Source of the DNA: Elusimicrobiota bacterium
Lineage (GTDB): Bacteria; Elusimicrobiota; Elusimicrobia; FEN-1173
Length of the DNA stretch: 35,154 bases
Assembly (NCBI GenBank): GCA_022703335.1
Contig: JAKLDV010000013.1
Location: forward strand, 1 to 35,154
Direction: 5' to 3'
Position numbers and translations under genes: made by a program. Each line of letters begins with the position of its first letter. The stretch's first letter is position 1. Of the stretch, positions 23,789 to 31,305 are shown one piece after another. The notes beneath the pieces are model-generated. The model was not told the origin of the DNA. It was given only the letters and a program-made list of their open reading frames with translations, and made no database searches.

Positions 23789-25276
23789 TCAGGTCGTTCT
23801 CTTCCGGCGATGGATGACGACGCGGTCTTCCCGCGTCATCGTGTGGAACAGGTGTTCGTCGGGGGTTTCCCGGTTCTCGTAGGGGATGTCCGGAAAATCG
23901 ATCGTGATTTTTTCATAGTCCGGCCACGCCACCTTCTCCAGAAGATAGTTTTTCACCTGTTCGTCCTTGTCGCTGACCGTGTGCTTCCGTAGGATGATCC
24001 AATCCGCTTTCAGGGCCGGCGAGAGGTCTTCTCCGGTCAGCCCGCCCACCACGCGCATCCGCGTGTAGAATTTCAACGGCAAGTCCTCGTAGGTGATCGC
24101 CACGACGTCGCTGTCCCTGCCATTCTTCCGAAGATAGTCCACGATCCCGTCCATCGGTCCCTTGTAACGGTGAGTGATCTCGTAGAGGAACGGCGGCAAC
24201 CCCCCGTAGACGGCCAGGCCCATCAGCAGCGCGGCGGCGGGAACGATCCCCCAAACGTCCTGCAGAAAACGGAGGATCCATCCTTCTCCCGCGCAGGCGA
24301 GCGGGATCAGGGCCGCCAGATATCGGAAATAGTTCGCCGGACTGAGAACGGCGAGAAAAACGAACGTGACGCCGGCGACCATCGACAGGAGAGCCGCGGA
24401 CGAACGGTCGCGGGGCGAGAAGGACGGTTTTCGTCCGGTCATCACCACGGCCAGAAGGGGGAACAGGAGCAGGAGAAGGGGGAAAATATGTTCCAGCGTT
24501 TCGGAGGCGTAGTAACGGAAGAAATCGAGGGCTCGCCCGGCGTTGAAGAGCCCCACGCCCCGGTCCGTTCCCCAAAACAGCCACACCGCCGGCAGGTTCA
24601 CGACGGAAACGGCGAGGCACGCCGCCAGGAGGGGCGGGAACCGGTCCCGCGAGAAAACGGACGCGTGGAGCAGAAGGGCCGCCAGGAGGGCGCCGCAGAG
24701 GACGTAATGCGAATGGAACAGGAAGAAGGAGGCGCAGAAGAGGAGGAGGAATCCGGACTTGTTTTTTTCCGTCAAGCGGTCGTAGGCGTAGAGCCCCAGA
24801 AGGGTAAAAAACGCCGCCGCGCTGTAATAGCGCGCCTCGCGCGCCAGAAGCAGGAACGGCACCGAGAACGTCAGCGCGGCCCCCGCCCAGAGGGCCCGCC
24901 GCGGGTCCTCCCAACGCCGCCGCACGAACAGCATCAACAACGCCACCGTGGCCACGCCCAGCAGGGCGAAGGGGAGTCTCGCCGAAAAAGTCCCGACCCC
25001 GAACACCGCGAAGGATCCCGCACACAGGTAGAACTGGAGCCAGGGGTGCCAGCGCCATAGAAAATCCTTGGTGTAGTCGGCCCCCCGGTTTTGGGAAAAG
25101 ACATTTTTTCCGTCGGTGCCGAACGGCAGTCCGCGCGCAAGGACGGTTTTCGCCACCAGGGCCGTTTCGGACTCGTCTTGCCAGAGGATTTCGCGGTCCA
25201 AGCCGTGAAGGGAAAAGAACGCCGCCAAGGCCACGATGAGGACTCCCCCGAGGGTGTGTTTATCGAGCCGGCGCAT
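23789..25276 (-). CDS. PMT/ArnT-like (GT39/GT83) membrane glycosyltransferase
   Basis: A 495-residue GT-C fold membrane protein with about eleven hydrophobic segments in the N-terminal 370 residues and a soluble C-terminus. The first periplasmic loop carries LWQDESETALVAK with the D34-E35 acidic pair that is catalytic in PMT, ArnT and relatives, and HPWLQFYL follows the third helix region. Such enzymes use polyprenyl-phosphate sugars to glycosylate lipids or proteins on the periplasmic side. The start ATG 25274-25276 lies 14 bases after the permease stop and lacks a clear ribosome binding site, so coupling is likely. Sugar and acceptor are unknown. Confidence 0.8.
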   Translation of the reverse strand: MRRLDKHTLGGVLIVALAAFFSLHGLDREILWQDESETALVAKTVLARGLPFGTDGKNVFSQNRGADYTKDFLWRWHPWLQFYLCAGSFAVFGVGTFSARLPFALLGVATVALLMLFVRRRWEDPRRALWAGAALTFSVPFLLLAREARYYSAAAFFTLLGLYAYDRLTEKNKSGFLLLFCASFFLFHSHYVLCGALLAALLLHASVFSRDRFPPLLAACLAVSVVNLPAVWLFWGTDRGVGLFNAGRALDFFRYYASETLEHIFPLLLLLFPLLAVVMTGRKPSFSPRDRSSAALLSMVAGVTFVFLAVLSPANYFRYLAALIPLACAGEGWILRFLQDVWGIVPAAALLMGLAVYGGLPPFLYEITHRYKGPMDGIVDYLRKNGRDSDVVAITYEDLPLKFYTRMRVVGGLTGEDLSPALKADWIILRKHTVSDKDEQVKNYLLEKVAWPDYEKITIDFPDIPYENRETPDEHLFHTMTREDRVVIHRRKRTT

Positions 25277-25290
25277 AAAACGGACGGCGG

Positions 25291-26655
25291 TCAGCAGGGA
25301 GAGGAGGCCTGTCCCCGTCGGGTCCGCCGTTCGGAAAAAAAGTAAAGAGGGATCCCCAGCCCGGCGACGCCGACCCCGAGAAGGGATTCCTTCGGCCGGC
25401 CCAGAAAGGCGTTGATGGCAAAGGCGAGGCACATCAGGATGAACACCGTCGGCGTCCACGGATATCCCCACACCCGGTAGGCGGAGGGGCTTCGCTGGGC
25501 GGCGCGGCGCCGGAAGAGGAACAGGGAGAGTCCCGTGCCGGCGAAGAAGAGGTAGATGACGATTTCCGTGTAGGTGACGATCTGGTCCAGAGTGCCCGTC
25601 CACACCAGCAACGTCGCGAGGGCCGCCGTGGTCAGAAGGGACATCACGGGGGTGCGCGTTCTCGGCGAGACGAGGGCGAGCTTTCCGAAAAGGGCGTGGT
25701 CCCGCGCCAAGGCGAAGAGGATGCGGCTACCCGTCAGGATGTAGCCGTTGAGCGCGCCCAGGGTGGAGGCCATCACCATGGCGGCCACCACCTGACCGCC
25801 CCGCCCGACCCATATTTTGTCCATGGCCCCGGCCGCCACCAGGTCCGTCTCTCGGAGTTCGGGCAGGGGGAGGTAATAAAGGTAGACCGCGTTCACCACC
25901 AGGTACAGCACCGTGGTCCCCAGCAATCCGAAGACCAGGGCTTTCGGCAGGTTCCGTTCGGGTTCGCGGACCTCTTCCGCCACGTACGCGGCGTTTTCCC
26001 AGCCGCCGTACGTCCACAACGCGAAAATCATGGCCAGGCCGGTGGCGTGCCAGATGTTCCAGGACCACTCCGGCCAGAAAGGCTGGAAGTTCTCCGCCGA
26101 CCCTTTCCCGGCGAAAAGTCCGACGGCGATGATCCCCAGGAGCGCCAGCACCTTGAGCGCGGTCAGAACGTTCTGGACGGTTTTGCCCGCCCGGAGTCCG
26201 ACGATGTTGGTGGCGGTGAGCAGAACGATGCCGCCGGTGGCGAGCGATTTGACGGCGCCCGGGCCGCCGGCGAGTTCGGTCGCGCGGCAGGTATGTTCCG
26301 CAAAAACGAACGCGAGGATGGAGATCGTGCCCACGCGCTGCACGAAGAGTTTCGTCCAGCCGAAGACGAAGCCCCAAAGGCGCCCGTAGGCGTTGGTGAG
26401 GAAAACGTAGTCCCCGCCCGTCTTGGGGAACAGCGACGCCAGCTCCGCGTAGGTCAGCGCGCCGCAGAGGGAGAGCAGCCCGGCGAGCCCCCAGGCCAGC
26501 AGGAACATGAAGCCGGAGGAGGAATGCCCCGCCACGGAATCGGAGAGGCGGAATATCCCGGCGCCGATGATGCATCCCACCACGATGGCGCCGGCGTCCC
26601 AGACGTTCAGCCCCCGGCGCAGGGCGGGTTGGGTTTCGTTGTTCATGGCGCCCAT
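25291..26655 (-). CDS. APC family amino-acid permease
   Basis: A 454-residue membrane transporter with twelve predicted helices. The first-helix motif VVGCIIGAGIFRL (about 26-38) and the TGGDYVFLTNAYG segment (about 79-91) are hallmarks of the APC (amino acid-polyamine-organocation) superfamily, LAT-like branch. LWTYGGWENAAYVAEEV (helix 6 region) is the usual substrate-site element. It moves an amino acid by exchange or proton coupling; the substrate cannot be read. ATG 26653-26655 is used here; ATG nine bases in (MNNETQ) is equally possible, and neither has a good ribosome binding site. It is divergent from fur across 120 bases. Confidence 0.9.
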   Translation of the reverse strand: MGAMNNETQPALRRGLNVWDAGAIVVGCIIGAGIFRLSDSVAGHSSSGFMFLLAWGLAGLLSLCGALTYAELASLFPKTGGDYVFLTNAYGRLWGFVFGWTKLFVQRVGTISILAFVFAEHTCRATELAGGPGAVKSLATGGIVLLTATNIVGLRAGKTVQNVLTALKVLALLGIIAVGLFAGKGSAENFQPFWPEWSWNIWHATGLAMIFALWTYGGWENAAYVAEEVREPERNLPKALVFGLLGTTVLYLVVNAVYLYYLPLPELRETDLVAAGAMDKIWVGRGGQVVAAMVMASTLGALNGYILTGSRILFALARDHALFGKLALVSPRTRTPVMSLLTTAALATLLVWTGTLDQIVTYTEIVIYLFFAGTGLSLFLFRRRAAQRSPSAYRVWGYPWTPTVFILMCLAFAINAFLGRPKESLLGVGVAGLGIPLYFFSERRTRRGQASSPC

Positions 26656-26722
26656 AGACTACCAAAGTCCCCCGGGACCTGGCCAGCCGCCCGGTCCCGC
26701 GGGGCGCGGCGCGGCCGGGGGG

Positions 26723-26752
26723 TTGACAACGCCGTCTTCGATATGAGAAAAT
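26723..26752 (+). promoter_or_regulatory. fur promoter
   Basis: A perfect TTGACA (26723-26728), 18 bases, GAAAAT (26747-26752; four of six). The predicted first transcribed base is near 26759, 17 bases before the ATG at 26776. The palindrome at 26755-26777 would then cover the start point. Confidence 0.55.
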
Positions 26753-26754
26753 AG

Positions 26755-26777
26755 ATTTTGAGACGCCATATCAAAAT
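26755..26777. promoter_or_regulatory. Operator-like palindrome at the fur start (candidate Fur box 1)
   Basis: ATTTTGA, nine bases, TCAAAAT is a perfect 7-9-7 inverted repeat. Treated as 11-1-11 around 26766, nine of eleven pairs match. It contains the half-site TTGAGA beginning eight bases left of centre, the same as the second palindrome at 27244-27262. It overlaps the predicted transcription start and the fur ATG, as expected for autorepression. Confidence 0.5.
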
Positions 26778-27228
26778 GAACGATCACCTCAAGGCCTTCC
26801 GGAACTATCTGAAAGAACAGGGGCTCAAAAACACCTCTCAGCGGGAGGAGATACTCGCTTTCCTGGGAAGATCTTCACGGCACCTCTCGCCGGAAGAGAT
26901 CTTCCGGGAACTCCGGCGACGGGACCCCCGCCTCGGCCGCGCCACGGTGTTCCGCACCCTGCGCCTTTTGGGCGACTGCGGCCTGGCCACGCGGGTGACG
27001 TTCCCCGACGGTAAGCAGAAGTTCGAGACGCGTCTCGGCGGTCATCACCACGACCACATGCTCTGCGTGCATTGCGGCCGGGCCATCGAGTTCGTCAGCC
27101 CGGCGGTGGAAGAGGCCCAGAAACGGTTGGCCCGGCGGTACGGGTTCAAGGTCCTGTGGCACCGCCATGAGATTTTCGGCCGCTGCCGCCGCTGCGAGAC
27201 GGCGGGGCCGTCTCCCCGGCGTTCCTGA
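26776..27228 (+). CDS. fur: Fur family metal-responsive repressor
   Basis: A 150-residue regulator with an N-terminal winged helix (about 5-85; recognition helix RATVFRTLRLL at 55-65) and a C-terminal dimerisation domain. The metal sites are visible: HHHDH (90-94), E105 and H131 for the regulatory metal, and the structural zinc pairs C97/C100 (CVHC) and C137/C140 (CRRC). This pattern fits Fur/PerR/Zur; the HHHDHMLC-x2-CG-x-x-IEF stretch is most Fur-like, and the iron genes that follow support iron sensing. ATG 26776 is preferred over an in-frame TTG at 26758 because it gives the usual N-terminal helix length. Candidate operators lie at its own start and after its stop. Confidence 0.85.
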   Translation: MNDHLKAFRNYLKEQGLKNTSQREEILAFLGRSSRHLSPEEIFRELRRRDPRLGRATVFRTLRLLGDCGLATRVTFPDGKQKFETRLGGHHHDHMLCVHCGRAIEFVSPAVEEAQKRLARRYGFKVLWHRHEIFGRCRRCETAGPSPRRS

Positions 27229-27243
27229 TTTTTTTGTGTTTTT

Positions 27244-27262
27244 ATTGAGATAAAGTCTCAAT
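27244..27262. promoter_or_regulatory. Operator-like palindrome before the iron genes (candidate Fur box 2)
   Basis: ATTGAGA, five bases, TCTCAAT: a 19-base site, the length of a classical Fur box, with seven of nine pairs matching around 27253. The half-site TTGAGA again begins eight bases left of centre, as in the fur-start palindrome. It sits 41 bases upstream of the barrel-protein gene. I see no convincing separate -35/-10 next to it. Confidence 0.55.
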
Positions 27263-27265
27263 TAA

Positions 27266-27283
27266 GACCGGCGCCCGCCGGTC
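27266..27283 (+). other. GC hairpin in the leader of the barrel-protein gene
   Basis: GACCGGC, four bases, GCCGGTC is a perfect 7-bp stem (or 8 bp with a 2-base loop) starting three bases after candidate Fur box 2 and 19 bases before the ATG. No T-run follows, so it is not a terminator. It would form near the 5' end of the iron-operon mRNA and may stabilise it. Confidence 0.45.
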
Positions 27284-27302
27284 GCATGTCCAGGAGGGAT
27301 CG

Positions 27303-28121
27303 ATGGGAGCACGACGGAAGAGAGCGGCGTTGTTTTTGGCGGCGACGGCTTTTGCGGCTTCGGCCGGGGCGGAGGCCCCCGCAAAAATTCAGGACAATTC
27401 GTTCCTTCTGGAGGAGGCCTATAACCAGGAACCGGGCGTCGTTCAGCACATCCAGGCTTTCCAGTATCTGACGAAGGACAAGACCTGGACCGCTTCGTTC
27501 ACCGAGGAGTGGCCGTGGAAGGGGCAAAAGAACCAACTTTCCGTCACGTTGCCCGTCGAGCATTTTCCCGCGCCGGGCAACGACACCGGCTTGGGAGACG
27601 TGGGACTGAACTACCGTTACCAGGCCCTCTTGGACGACCGCGTGGCGGCTTCCCCGCGGGTCACTCTCCTTCTGCCGACCGGCGACGAGGAGGATGGTTT
27701 CGGCGCCGGCGCGTTGGGATACCAGGTCAACATGCCGTTCAGCGTGGACCTCTCGGACCGATGGGTGACGCACTGGAATTTCGGCGCCACCTACACCCCC
27801 GACAGCCGCGCCGCCGGCAGCGTCCGGGCCGATACGCTGGGTTTCAACGCCGGGTTCAGCGTGATCCACGTCCTCTCCGATCGGCTCAACCTGATGATGG
27901 AGACCGCCGCCACGTCGGAGGAAACGCCGTTGCCGGCCGGCGGGACGGAGCGGAACGACACGTTCTTTTTGAACCCCGGTGTGCGGGGGGCGCTGAACTT
28001 CGAGTCGGGGCTGCAGGTCGTCCCCGGCCTGGCGTTTCCCATCGGCGTCGGCCCGTCCGACGGCGAACACGGCGTGTTCCTGTATCTTTCGTTCGAACAT
28101 CCGCTGCGTTCGGGGGGTTGA
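27303..28121 (+). CDS. Outer-membrane beta-barrel protein, transporter-like
   Basis: A 272-residue protein with a signal peptide (1-23, ending SAGAEA) and then regularly spaced amphipathic strands (such as WTASFTEEWPW, QLSVTLPVEHF, LGDVGLNYRYQAL, PRVTLLLPTGD). This suggests a barrel of about 10-12 strands ending in the aromatic-containing strand LYLSFEHPL. The DVGLNYRYQ and RVTLLLPTGD elements recall the PF13557 group of putative outer-membrane channel proteins (phenol-degradation meta-pathway family), whose role is poorly defined. An AGGAGGG site precedes the ATG. It lies between candidate Fur box 2 and feoB, so a role as an iron-responsive outer-membrane channel is plausible but inferred. 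Confidence 0.7.
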   Translation: MGARRKRAALFLAATAFAASAGAEAPAKIQDNSFLLEEAYNQEPGVVQHIQAFQYLTKDKTWTASFTEEWPWKGQKNQLSVTLPVEHFPAPGNDTGLGDVGLNYRYQALLDDRVAASPRVTLLLPTGDEEDGFGAGALGYQVNMPFSVDLSDRWVTHWNFGATYTPDSRAAGSVRADTLGFNAGFSVIHVLSDRLNLMMETAATSEETPLPAGGTERNDTFFLNPGVRGALNFESGLQVVPGLAFPIGVGPSDGEHGVFLYLSFEHPLRSGG

Positions 28122-28161
28122 GCCGCGGGCGGCCATCGGTCGGTGAATTAACGAGGACGGC

Positions 28162-30150
28162 ATGGAAAAGGCGGCGGCGGTTCTGGACGATAAAAAAGTC
28201 GTGGCCATGAAACGGCTGGCCCTGGTGGGCAATCCCAACGTGGGCAAGTCGGTGGTGTTCAACCGCCTCACGGGACAGTACGTGACGGTGTCCAACTACC
28301 CGGGCACGACGGTGGACGTCTCCCGGGGAGGCGGCCGGCTGGGCGGGGAAAACTATGAGATCGTGGACACCCCCGGCGTGAACTCCCTCATCCCCAACTC
28401 CGAGGACGAACGGGTCACGCGAGACCTGCTCCTGCGCGAGAACCCGGACGTGCTGGTCCAGGTGGCCGACGCCAAGAACCTGCACCGCGCACTCCTGCTG
28501 ACGCTGGAACTGGCGGAGTTCCGCCGGCCGATGCTGCTCGTGTTGAATATGATGGACGAGGCCATGTCCCGCGGGCTGGTGATCGACCCCGCCCGGCTTT
28601 CCCGGCGGTTGGGGATCCCCGTGCTCCGGACCGTGGCGACGTTGGGGGAGGGTCTCGCGGACGTGAAGGCGGCGGTGGCGCGGGCGGCGGTGCCGTCGGC
28701 CGCCGTGCCGTATCCGCCGGAAATCCACCGGTCGCTGGAGGCGTTGGACGGGGCTTGGCGGACGGATTTTTCTCCCAAGAGGGCGGTGAGCTTGGCGCTT
28801 TTGTCCGGCGACGGTTCGGCGCTGACGTGGGCTCATCCGGGTCTGCGGCCCGGCGAAACCGAGGAGTCCCTGTGGCGTCGGGCCGACGCACAGAGGGCGG
28901 CTTTTGTCCGGCCGCCCCGGCTGGTGGTCTTCGAGGCGCGCGACGGATGGGTCAAAGAGACGCTGGGGGAGGCGGTGTACCGCCGCGCCGGCCCGTCCGG
29001 GAATTGGGCGTCGCGGTTCGGAAACTGGTGCATGCGGCCCTGGCCCGGGTACCTGATCGCCCTGGCGGCGTTGTACGCCGTCTACCAGTTTGTCGGCGTC
29101 TTCGGCGCGGGGGTGGCGGTGGATTTTTTGGAGGGAACCGTTTTCGGACGGTACATCGTTCCGGCGGCGCAGCGTTTGGCCGATCTGCTTCTGCCGTCGA
29201 CCTTTTTGCGCGACATGGTGGTGGGCCCCTACGGGATCGTCACCATGGCGCTCACCTACGCGTTCGCCTTGATCTTCCCCATCGTGACGACGTTTTTCCT
29301 CGCCTTCGGGATCTTGGAGGATTCGGGGTATTTGCCGCGGCTGTCGGTGATGATGGACCGGTTGTTCCGGCTGATGGGGCTCAACGGCCGCGCGGTGCTG
29401 CCGATGGTGCTGGGGCTGGGCTGCGACAGCATGGCGACGGTCACCACGCGCGTGCTCGACACCGCCAAGGAGCGGCTGATCGTGACGGTGCTCCTGTCCC
29501 TTTCCGTGCCCTGCTCGGCACAGTTGGCGGTGATCTTGGGGATGACCGCCGGCATGTCGCCGCGGGTCTTCCTGTTGTGGCTGGGCGTGGTGGCGGGCAT
29601 CACCTTCGTGGTCGGTTGGGGGTCGGCGCGTTTCCTGCCGGGCGCCCGGTCCACCTTCGTCATGGAGATCCCGCCGTTGCGCCGGCCCATGCTGCGGAAC
29701 CTCCTTCTGAAAATAAAGGCCCGGCTGGAATGGTATTTGAAGGAGGTGGTGCCGCTGTTCGTGCTGGGCACGCTGGTGTTGTTCTTCCTGGACAAGTTCG
29801 GCGGACTGAAACGGCTGGAAGTCCTGGGCGCGCCGGTGGTTCAGAAATTCCTGGGCTTGCCCGCCGCGGCCACGCAGACGTTCCTCATCGGGTTCCTGCG
29901 GCGCGACTACGGCGCCGCCGGACTTTACCATCTGCAGATGGAGGGGCTGATGAACGACCGCCAGGTGACGGTCAGTCTGGTGTTGATCACCCTCTTCATG
30001 CCGTGCATCGCTCAATGGTTGATGGTGGTGAAGGAACGGGGATGGAAGATGGCGGCGGTCGTCACCGCGGTGGTCACGGTGATTGCCCTGGCGGCGGCCG
30101 GCGGACTGAACGCCCTCCTCTCCGTCGCGCCCCGGCTCATTTCATCCTAA
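28162..30150 (+). CDS. feoB: Ferrous iron transporter FeoB
   Basis: A 662-residue Fe(II) transporter with a cytoplasmic G domain and a membrane domain. G1 is GNPNVGKS (23-30), G2 lies around YPGTT (46-50), G3 is DTPG (69-72) and G4 is NMMD (129-132). A helical linker follows, then about eight membrane segments from residue 290. The inner-membrane motifs are GCDSMATVTTR and PCSAQL, the variant of the GCxVP/CSAR gate motifs seen in a delta-proteobacterial/Aquificae-type FeoB subgroup. Downstream, the FeoA domain comes fused to a DtxR-like regulator, so there is no separate feoA. The start ATG 28162 has a GAGGA site; ATG 28207 is an alternative. It follows the barrel gene by 40 bases and precedes the regulator by 14. 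Confidence 0.92.
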   Translation: MEKAAAVLDDKKVVAMKRLALVGNPNVGKSVVFNRLTGQYVTVSNYPGTTVDVSRGGGRLGGENYEIVDTPGVNSLIPNSEDERVTRDLLLRENPDVLVQVADAKNLHRALLLTLELAEFRRPMLLVLNMMDEAMSRGLVIDPARLSRRLGIPVLRTVATLGEGLADVKAAVARAAVPSAAVPYPPEIHRSLEALDGAWRTDFSPKRAVSLALLSGDGSALTWAHPGLRPGETEESLWRRADAQRAAFVRPPRLVVFEARDGWVKETLGEAVYRRAGPSGNWASRFGNWCMRPWPGYLIALAALYAVYQFVGVFGAGVAVDFLEGTVFGRYIVPAAQRLADLLLPSTFLRDMVVGPYGIVTMALTYAFALIFPIVTTFFLAFGILEDSGYLPRLSVMMDRLFRLMGLNGRAVLPMVLGLGCDSMATVTTRVLDTAKERLIVTVLLSLSVPCSAQLAVILGMTAGMSPRVFLLWLGVVAGITFVVGWGSARFLPGARSTFVMEIPPLRRPMLRNLLLKIKARLEWYLKEVVPLFVLGTLVLFFLDKFGGLKRLEVLGAPVVQKFLGLPAAATQTFLIGFLRRDYGAAGLYHLQMEGLMNDRQVTVSLVLITLFMPCIAQWLMVVKERGWKMAAVVTAVVTVIALAAAGGLNALLSVAPRLISS

Positions 30151-30164
30151 GAAAGGTGTGACAA

Positions 30165-30845
30165 ATGACGGAAGACAAGAAATTCCCCATCCCCACCGCC
30201 GAGAAGGAGGACATCGAAGAGGGGCTGAACGTGGTGTGGAACATGTTCGAGAAGAAAGTGCGCCGGCGGGCGGAGATCCAGGCCCGCCTGACCGAGGCCG
30301 TCGGGGAAAAGGCCCTCGATCTGCTGATGCGCGAGGGGCTTCTGCGGGAATCCGGCGACGAACTGGTTTTTTCGCCGGAGGGGGAACGCCTCGCCAAGGA
30401 CATCATCCGCCGGCATCGCCTGGCGGAACGGCTCCTGTCGGACGTGCTGAGCATGGCCCGGGCCGAACTCGATTCCAACGCCTGCCGGCTGGAACACATC
30501 ATCTCGCCGGAGATCAGCGAGTCCATCTGCACCCTCCTGGGCCATCCCCGGCAGTGCCCGCACGGCTCTCCCATCCCGTCCGGCGATTGCTGCCGTCGGG
30601 AGGAGGAAAACATACGCCCCATCGTGGTCTCCCTCGACAACATGAAACTGGGCGAGGAGGGCCGCATCGCCTACCTCCTTCTGCACGACCATCCGGAACT
30701 GCACAAACTCCTGTCTTTGGGAGTGATCCCCGGCGCCGAGGTTCGCCTGCATCAGACGTTCCCCAGCTTCGTGCTGGAGCTGGGAGACAGCCAGCTCGCC
30801 CTCGAAGAGGCCGTGGCCAGGAACATCTACGTCCGAAAAAAATAG
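30165..30845 (+). CDS. DtxR-family metal regulator fused to a FeoA (SH3) domain
   Basis: A 226-residue protein. Residues 15-75 look like a winged helix but are degenerate compared with DtxR. Residues 80-130 are the DtxR metal-binding and dimerisation domain (RRHRLAERLLSDVL, then CRLEHIISPEISESI and GHPRQCPHGSPIP). Residues 152-226 are a FeoA/SH3 domain (GVIPGAEVRLHQTFP). C107, E110, H111 and H127 are likely metal ligands; C131, C142 and C143 add a Cys cluster. This fusion is common next to FeoB of the subtype found here. It may act as an iron-dependent repressor, as FeoB's FeoA partner, or both. An AGAAAGG site precedes the ATG. Two iron regulators thus bracket one operon. Confidence 0.82.
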   Translation: MTEDKKFPIPTAEKEDIEEGLNVVWNMFEKKVRRRAEIQARLTEAVGEKALDLLMREGLLRESGDELVFSPEGERLAKDIIRRHRLAERLLSDVLSMARAELDSNACRLEHIISPEISESICTLLGHPRQCPHGSPIPSGDCCRREEENIRPIVVSLDNMKLGEEGRIAYLLLHDHPELHKLLSLGVIPGAEVRLHQTFPSFVLELGDSQLALEEAVARNIYVRKK

Positions 30846-30847
30846 AT

Positions 30848-30873
30848 CCGCGCGCGGCGGTTCCCCCGCGCGG
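30848..30873 (+). terminator. GC-rich hairpin after the iron operon
   Basis: CCGCGCG (30848-30854), 12-base loop, CGCGCGG (30867-30873): a perfect all-GC 7-bp stem right after the regulator stop. There is no T-run, so it would be a non-canonical terminator or a 3' mRNA-protecting structure. A new promoter follows at 30886. Confidence 0.35.
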
Positions 30874-30885
30874 GCCCCCTCTCCG

Positions 30886-30894
30886 TGATACAAT
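30886..30894 (+). promoter_or_regulatory. Extended -10 promoter predicted to give a leaderless mRNA
   Basis: TGATACAAT: the TG is at 30886-30887 and the -10 TACAAT at 30889-30894. With the usual spacing the first transcribed base is 30901, the A of ATG GAC. No -35 or ribosome binding site is visible. Confidence 0.5.
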
Positions 30895-30900
30895 ATGCCC

Positions 30901-31194
30901 ATGGACACTTTGCCCGTGAAACATCAGAAGGTCTCGGAGGTCCTCGAACCCGAGATCGTGGGCCTGGAACCGGCCGTCCCGTTCTGGAAACGGGCGGTCC
31001 GGCGGGTGACGGCCGGCCTGGCGTTGGGTTTCGTGGGATTGGGGATGACGGTCCTGGGGGGACTTTTCACCCTGACCATCGTCGGCGCCGGGATCGGGCT
31101 CCCGTTGGTGTTCTTGGGGATTCTGGTGATGGTGTTCGCGGTGTTTTTATTTTTCGCGGACCGCTCGACGGTTTCCATACGGTTCCGGCGTTGA
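30901..31194 (+). CDS. Small two-helix membrane protein, unknown function
   Basis: A 97-residue protein with a polar N-terminus (about 1-40), then two closely spaced Gly/Leu/Val-rich membrane segments (about 43-62 and 65-84), and a short basic tail (STVSIRFRR). I do not recognise a family. Two in-frame ATGs exist, at 30895 and 30901. The second is preferred because the extended -10 ends at 30894 and predicts transcription starting on it, and because neither ATG has a ribosome binding site. It sits alone between the iron operon and a DUF4412 gene that has its own promoter. Confidence 0.6.
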   Translation: MDTLPVKHQKVSEVLEPEIVGLEPAVPFWKRAVRRVTAGLALGFVGLGMTVLGGLFTLTIVGAGIGLPLVFLGILVMVFAVFLFFADRSTVSIRFRR

Positions 31195-31239
31195 GCATCT
31201 TCCCCGGGCCGGGCCCGTCGGACGCCGCCGAGGATAATC

Positions 31240-31248
31240 TGATATAAT
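31240..31248 (+). promoter_or_regulatory. Perfect extended -10 promoter for the DUF4412 gene
   Basis: TGATATAAT (TG 31240-31241, TATAAT 31243-31248) is a perfect extended -10. Transcription would begin near 31255, giving a leader of about 51 bases. An AAAGGAA ribosome binding site precedes ATG 31306. No -35 is evident. Confidence 0.65.
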
Positions 31249-31305
31249 GGCGCGCGCGGCCTCGTCGCGAGACTCCGCACCGAACTCAGAAAGGAACCCC
31301 CGCTC

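Noticed and set aside
27286-27471. Upstream ATG frame MSRRDRWEHDG before the barrel gene
   Set aside because: It is out of frame with the signal peptide-bearing protein starting at 27303, lacks a ribosome binding site and is short and Arg-rich.
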